DNA from: Collinsella aerofaciens | GTDB taxonomy: Bacteria; Actinomycetota; Coriobacteriia; Coriobacteriales; Coriobacteriaceae | DNA length: 17,098 nucleotides | NCBI RefSeq assembly: GCF_901212495.1 | Contig: NZ_CAAKNY010000068.1 | Span: 121,218 to 138,315, forward strand | Reading direction: 5' to 3' | Shown: positions 16,953 through 17,098 of the stretch, one piece after another | Layout of the letters: the number at the start of each line of letters is the position of its first letter | Position numbering within the stretch: position 1 is the first letter of the stretch | The notes under the pieces: model-generated | Databases searched by the model: none | Told to the model about the DNA's origin: nothing | Seen by the model: the letters and a program-made list of their open reading frames with translations, nothing else | Translations under genes and position numbers: made by a program

Positions 16953-17006
16953 GTGCCCCGATAAGACAATATGGAAAGTACCCCATTCAGCGCTTTGAGT
17001 AGTCAA

Positions 17007-17098
17007 TTTGGGACGGGGCTATTTTAGCTACCCCTGCCGTTAATCGACCAAACCGTTCGCGCTACCTGCCAAGGTAGCTAAAATAGCCCCGTCCCAAA
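17007..17098. repeat. Perfect 26-bp inverted repeat with a 40-nt centre, at the window edge
   Basis: The left arm 17007-17032 is the exact reverse complement of the right arm 17073-17098. Both contain GGGACGGGGCTATTTTAGC or its complement. The centre holds another GCTACC (17061-17066) that can pair with the GGTAGC (17073-17078) of the right arm, so two alternative hairpins compete. No U-tract is seen on either strand within the window. The repeat may continue past the window end. It resembles a MITE or the end of an insertion element. Confidence 0.7.

Larger units (their letters stand above)
16742..17098. other. 357-bp non-coding end region with repeat structures
   Basis: No convincing gene, RNA gene or intrinsic terminator is seen here. 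A 65-codon minus-strand frame (16772-16969) shows no recognisable domain. The region is filled with inverted repeats listed separately, plus GGCACGTGCC (16948-16957, perfect 10-bp palindrome), CCCCAAGGGG (16910-16919 region) and GCCAT/ATGGC arms (16879-16897 region). Confidence 0.6.

Noticed and set aside
16772..16969. 65-codon minus-strand frame after the ModE-like gene
   Set aside because: It overlies the inverted repeats, has no good ribosome binding site and no recognised domain; likely chance.
16742..17098. tRNA gene or CRISPR array in the right-hand gap
   Set aside because: No cloverleaf with a T-loop GTTCRA box was found, and the repeats are inverted pairs rather than regularly spaced direct repeats.

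Overview
The window is about 17 kb of high-GC bacterial chromosome made almost entirely of housekeeping genes. Ten of the eleven gene calls with confident functions lie on the minus strand, and one small regulator lies on the plus strand. Strong G/C preference at third codon positions, the gene order and the protein flavour (long Ala/Glu-rich IF-2, Asp-rich primary sigma factor, divergent IMP dehydrogenase) suggest an actinobacterial gut anaerobe of the Coriobacteriia, most likely Collinsella or a close relative. That assignment is my recognition, not a database result.

Read in the direction of transcription (right to left), the layout is as follows. (1) A ModE-like winged-helix regulator on the plus strand is divergent from guaB, with overlapping promoter elements between them. 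(2) guaB (IMP dehydrogenase) is followed by a hairpin terminator. (3) leuS is preceded by a leader that holds a 119-bp near-palindrome with perfect 20-bp arms, and is followed by its own terminator. (4) A well-formed promoter then leads into a short leader with an intrinsic-terminator hairpin just before the rimP ribosome binding site. (5) The run rimP-nusA-infB-rbfA-nrnA-truB-ribF-dnaG is tightly packed (gaps of 1 to about 90 bp, or overlaps of 4 to 14 bp). It is followed after about 110 bp by rpoD and a perfect hairpin terminator at the left edge.

The long run joins two classical bacterial operons, the nusA/infB translation-transcription operon and the dnaG-rpoD part of the macromolecular synthesis operon, into one co-directional block. 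Its products act in 30S maturation (RimP, RbfA), transcription elongation and termination (NusA), translation initiation (IF-2), degradation of nano-RNA and pAp (NrnA), tRNA modification (TruB), flavin cofactor synthesis (RibF), replication priming (DnaG) and promoter recognition (RpoD). ylxR, usually found between nusA and infB, is absent. The NusA C-terminus instead carries a short Cys3His cluster.

The right-hand 357 bp have no convincing gene. They hold an imperfect inverted repeat pair about 160 bp across, a 10-bp palindrome, and a perfect 26-bp inverted repeat that ends exactly at the window edge. These look like small repetitive, MITE-like elements. I saw no CRISPR array, rRNA, tRNA, transposase or phage gene. 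The most interesting unexplained signals are non-coding: the rimP leader attenuator, the leuS leader palindrome, the guaB/modE-like intergenic palindromes and the two inverted-repeat elements at the right end.
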